From the NCBI RefSeq assembly GCF_000237925.1, contig NC_031495.1, positions 49,145,925 to 49,209,924 on the forward strand: 64,000 bases of DNA, given 5' to 3'. The position numbers and the translations under genes were made by a program. The stretch comes from Schistosoma mansoni. Taxonomy: Eukaryota; Platyhelminthes; Trematoda; Strigeidida; Schistosomatidae. The notes beneath the pieces are model-generated. The model did not search any database and was not told where the DNA came from. It was given only the letters and a program-made list of their open reading frames with translations. Numbering within the stretch: position 1 is the stretch's first letter; each line of letters opens with the position of its first letter. Below, piece by piece: positions 62,176 to 64,000 of the stretch.

Positions 62176-62325
62176 TGTGATCATGAGTCAATTGAAGCTA
62201 GACTACCACAATAGGACGAAACGGCCGTTCAGTGCTTCCAGCTTTTCCAAGATGGTCTAGCTTCAATCGACTCATGATTTCAACTACATAAAATTACTAA
62301 AGTCTCCACAAAACCTCCTGATAAT
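62176..62325 (+). mobile_element. Internal-deletion derivative of family 2
   Basis: ATGAGTCAATTGAAGCTAGAC on the left is joined directly to the 3' half of the hammerhead (CACAATAGGACGAAACGGC), followed by the inverted right end (GTCTAGCTTCAATCGACTC) and the tail AAAATTACTAAAGTCTCCAC. The tRNA-like part and CUGANGA are gone. Both ends are kept, as in MITE-like derivatives. Confidence 0.75.
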
Positions 62326-62734
62326 ATTTCTATTCATTGGGATATAACAAAACAAAATATTATTTATTGTTAACTTACTACTTAATATACTGAATTTATA
62401 TGTAACTATCAAGTTGATGGAGAAGATTTGTAACTTAGGCAAATGCTTTTGATAAAAACAAACAAACTATCAAGTTCAACTTTGATATTGATACCTATAA
62501 TTGGAGATGTAGTTAATTATCAAATTTTTATTGTAATTTTATTAACTTATTATCATGTTTGTTTTTTTGTCAAATATATACAAATTCCATAATGTAATTT
62601 CAAAGAAAAACAAATTGGTTTATCATTTTGATAAATTAATTTCCGTACAATAGTTAATACTGTTAACAAGATTGATTATAATAGTTTTGTGATTTTTCAG
62701 TTATTGATTTCTGAAAAAAGAACTAGAAGTTTTT

Positions 62735-63235
62735 TTATATAGTTGAAATCATGAGTCAATTGAAGCTAGACAACCATGGAAAACCTGGAAGCACTGCACT
62801 AAAATCTCCACAAAACCCCATTTTAATATTGATCATATGCTCACTAGTGACTGACTCCATGAGGTTTTTCCTGGAGTTCTAATGAGAAGCAGTGACCAGT
62901 GGAGTTCAACCAGGTCTGTTATGAGATATCAACTCACTGAAGACAATGGTGAATGGTTGCTCAATTTCATGGATTGGTTGAAGTTAGACATTAACACCGT
63001 TGGATGCCGGCCGGCTCAGTGGTCTAGTGGTTAAGTGCTCGTGCGCGAGACTGATAGGTCCTGGGTTTGAATCTTGCGAGGCGGAATCGTGGATGCGCAC
63101 TGCTGAGGAGTCCCACAATAGGACGAAACGGCAGTCCAGTGCTTCCAGGTTTTCCATGTTGGTCTAGCTTCAATTAACTCGTAATTTTAACTATATAAAA
63201 GAATTACTAAAATCTCCACAACACCCCCTTCTAAA
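62735..63235 (+). mobile_element. tRNA-like/hammerhead element (family 2), best copy
   Basis: The inverted end at 62735-62797 and a tail piece (CTAAAATCTCCACAAAACCCC-like, to 62819) precede the unit: CACTAGTGACTGACTCC, ATTGGTTGAAGTTAGACATT, CAGTGGTCTAGTGGTTAAGTG (A-box region), GGGTTTGAATCTTG (B-box region), the hammerhead, and the right end with its CTCCACAACACC tail. It is the reference copy for the family in this window. Confidence 0.8.
63097..63142 (+). ncRNA. Hammerhead ribozyme, intact core (family 2)
   Basis: Stem I GCACUG (63097-63102) pairs with CAGUGC (63137-63142). CUGAGGA is 63103-63109, stem II GUCC/GGAC is 63110-63124, GAAA is 63125-63128, stem III is AC(GGCA)GU, and cleavage is expected after C63136. 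Every core position is present and stem II has no mismatch. Confidence 0.85.
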
Positions 63236-64000
63236 CTAAAAATGGTTCCAAAAAATAATAACATTTCAATAGAGATGAATAATATTTTACTTCAAATAAA
63301 TACTATTATTCAATGTAACACCTTATTCTAGTTGTAGACATGTGAAGATATGTTACAAGTAATTAGTTAGGAGATCTAGCTTTTGATCATTAGATTGCAG
63401 ATTGGAAACCTATTTTATTTACTTCAGTTTGAATAATTTATTGGATGAAATAGACTTTATACATTACAATTTTAAACAAAGTATTGAAAGTCATAGTTAG
63501 TTCTTGAGTTGAACTAAGATGATTAATTGTGGATTATATTTGTTGACAGAAAGTTCTATTCCATTTAAATTTTAATCATTAATCAGTTACTATAGGTCGA
63601 ATTCGATTGGAAAGAATTTTTTCACATTTTTGTGTTCATAATTCGATCTTAGGAATTGGATTGTGATCATAAGAAACTACAAATAAGAATTTTTTTTAAA
63701 ATGGAGTTTCATTAAGAATGAAACTTATTTTTATATCGTTCTTCTGTTTATGTTCAAATGTCCAAACATATTTCTAGCCTTTGTAGTGTTGTTTCATTTT
63801 AGTTTAAGACGATACACTCACTTGCTCATTCAGCTTATGAAATCCTATTTCATTTAAATTCTTATTAAATCAAACAGAAGTAGAGTGGAGTTATGTAATT
63901 ATTAATGTGTTACTCATGAAACTTCTATAAACCAGTTCTCTTTAATCAGTATATGTTGATTTGATTAACTTTACTTTCGGGGAATAAATAAGTCCAGTTC
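63236..64000. other. Window end, nothing recognised
   Basis: AT-rich sequence without open frames of note or shared repeats. It does not contain the missing YPEL exon. Confidence 0.4.

Noticed and set aside
1-64000. CRISPR array, operon or prokaryotic mobile system
   Set aside because: No direct-repeat/spacer pattern; introns, polyadenylation signals and eukaryotic retroelements show nuclear animal DNA.

Overview
The window is trematode nuclear DNA, almost certainly from a Schistosoma species. Two things point there directly: the five-exon gene at 788-2403 reads as the schistosome major egg antigen p40 (354 residues, two alpha-crystallin domains), and at 44400-44630 and 59464-59720 there are Sm-alpha-type repeats with hammerhead ribozymes, known from schistosomes. 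The AT-rich, intron-containing and retroelement-rich character agrees. The p40 protein differs at several positions from the S. mansoni version as I remember it, so another species is likely, but I cannot name it.

Five host loci can be supported. (1) p40, plus strand, with heat-shock elements and a TATA box upstream and AATAAA downstream. (2, 3) On the minus strand two intronless mitochondrial genes, an SDHAF1-like LYR protein (10489-10169) and a TAM41-like CDP-diacylglycerol synthase (10182-9067), whose reading frames overlap by 14 bases. (4) A GPR180-like seven-helix membrane protein, plus strand, built from seven exons between 24142 and 42025; its first coding exon was not found. (5) The first coding exon of a Yippee-like (YPEL) zinc protein at 56201-56456, whose remainder lies beyond the window or was not recognised.

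Most of the rest is mobile DNA, nearly all broken: a Penelope-like GIY-YIG fragment (4030-4490); RTE-like LINE copies (10850-13435, 25340-27860, 22925-23365, 36962-37460, and an insertion at 39630-40165); SR2-like RTE copies (39200-41546 and 57515-58830); two CR1/SR1-like LINE copies in the same orientation (14800-17440 and 17450-19300); a Ty3/gypsy pol fragment with LTR pieces (48363-51444); a 359-base LTR-like insertion with a 4-base target duplication (26718-27076); and a roughly 320-base unclassified repeat in five copies.

The most interesting material is a set of short non-autonomous elements that carry hammerhead self-cleaving ribozymes. One family is Sm-alpha. The second has a tRNA-like Pol III promoter, a different hammerhead, and inverted end sequences. 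Four hammerheads in the window have an intact core and paired stems (35866-35911 minus, 36099-36144 plus, 59639-59699 plus, 63097-63142 plus); others are at various stages of decay. Two intact ones face each other in a palindrome inside an intron of the GPR180-like gene. Together with the overlapping SDHAF1/TAM41 frames these are the observations most worth checking.
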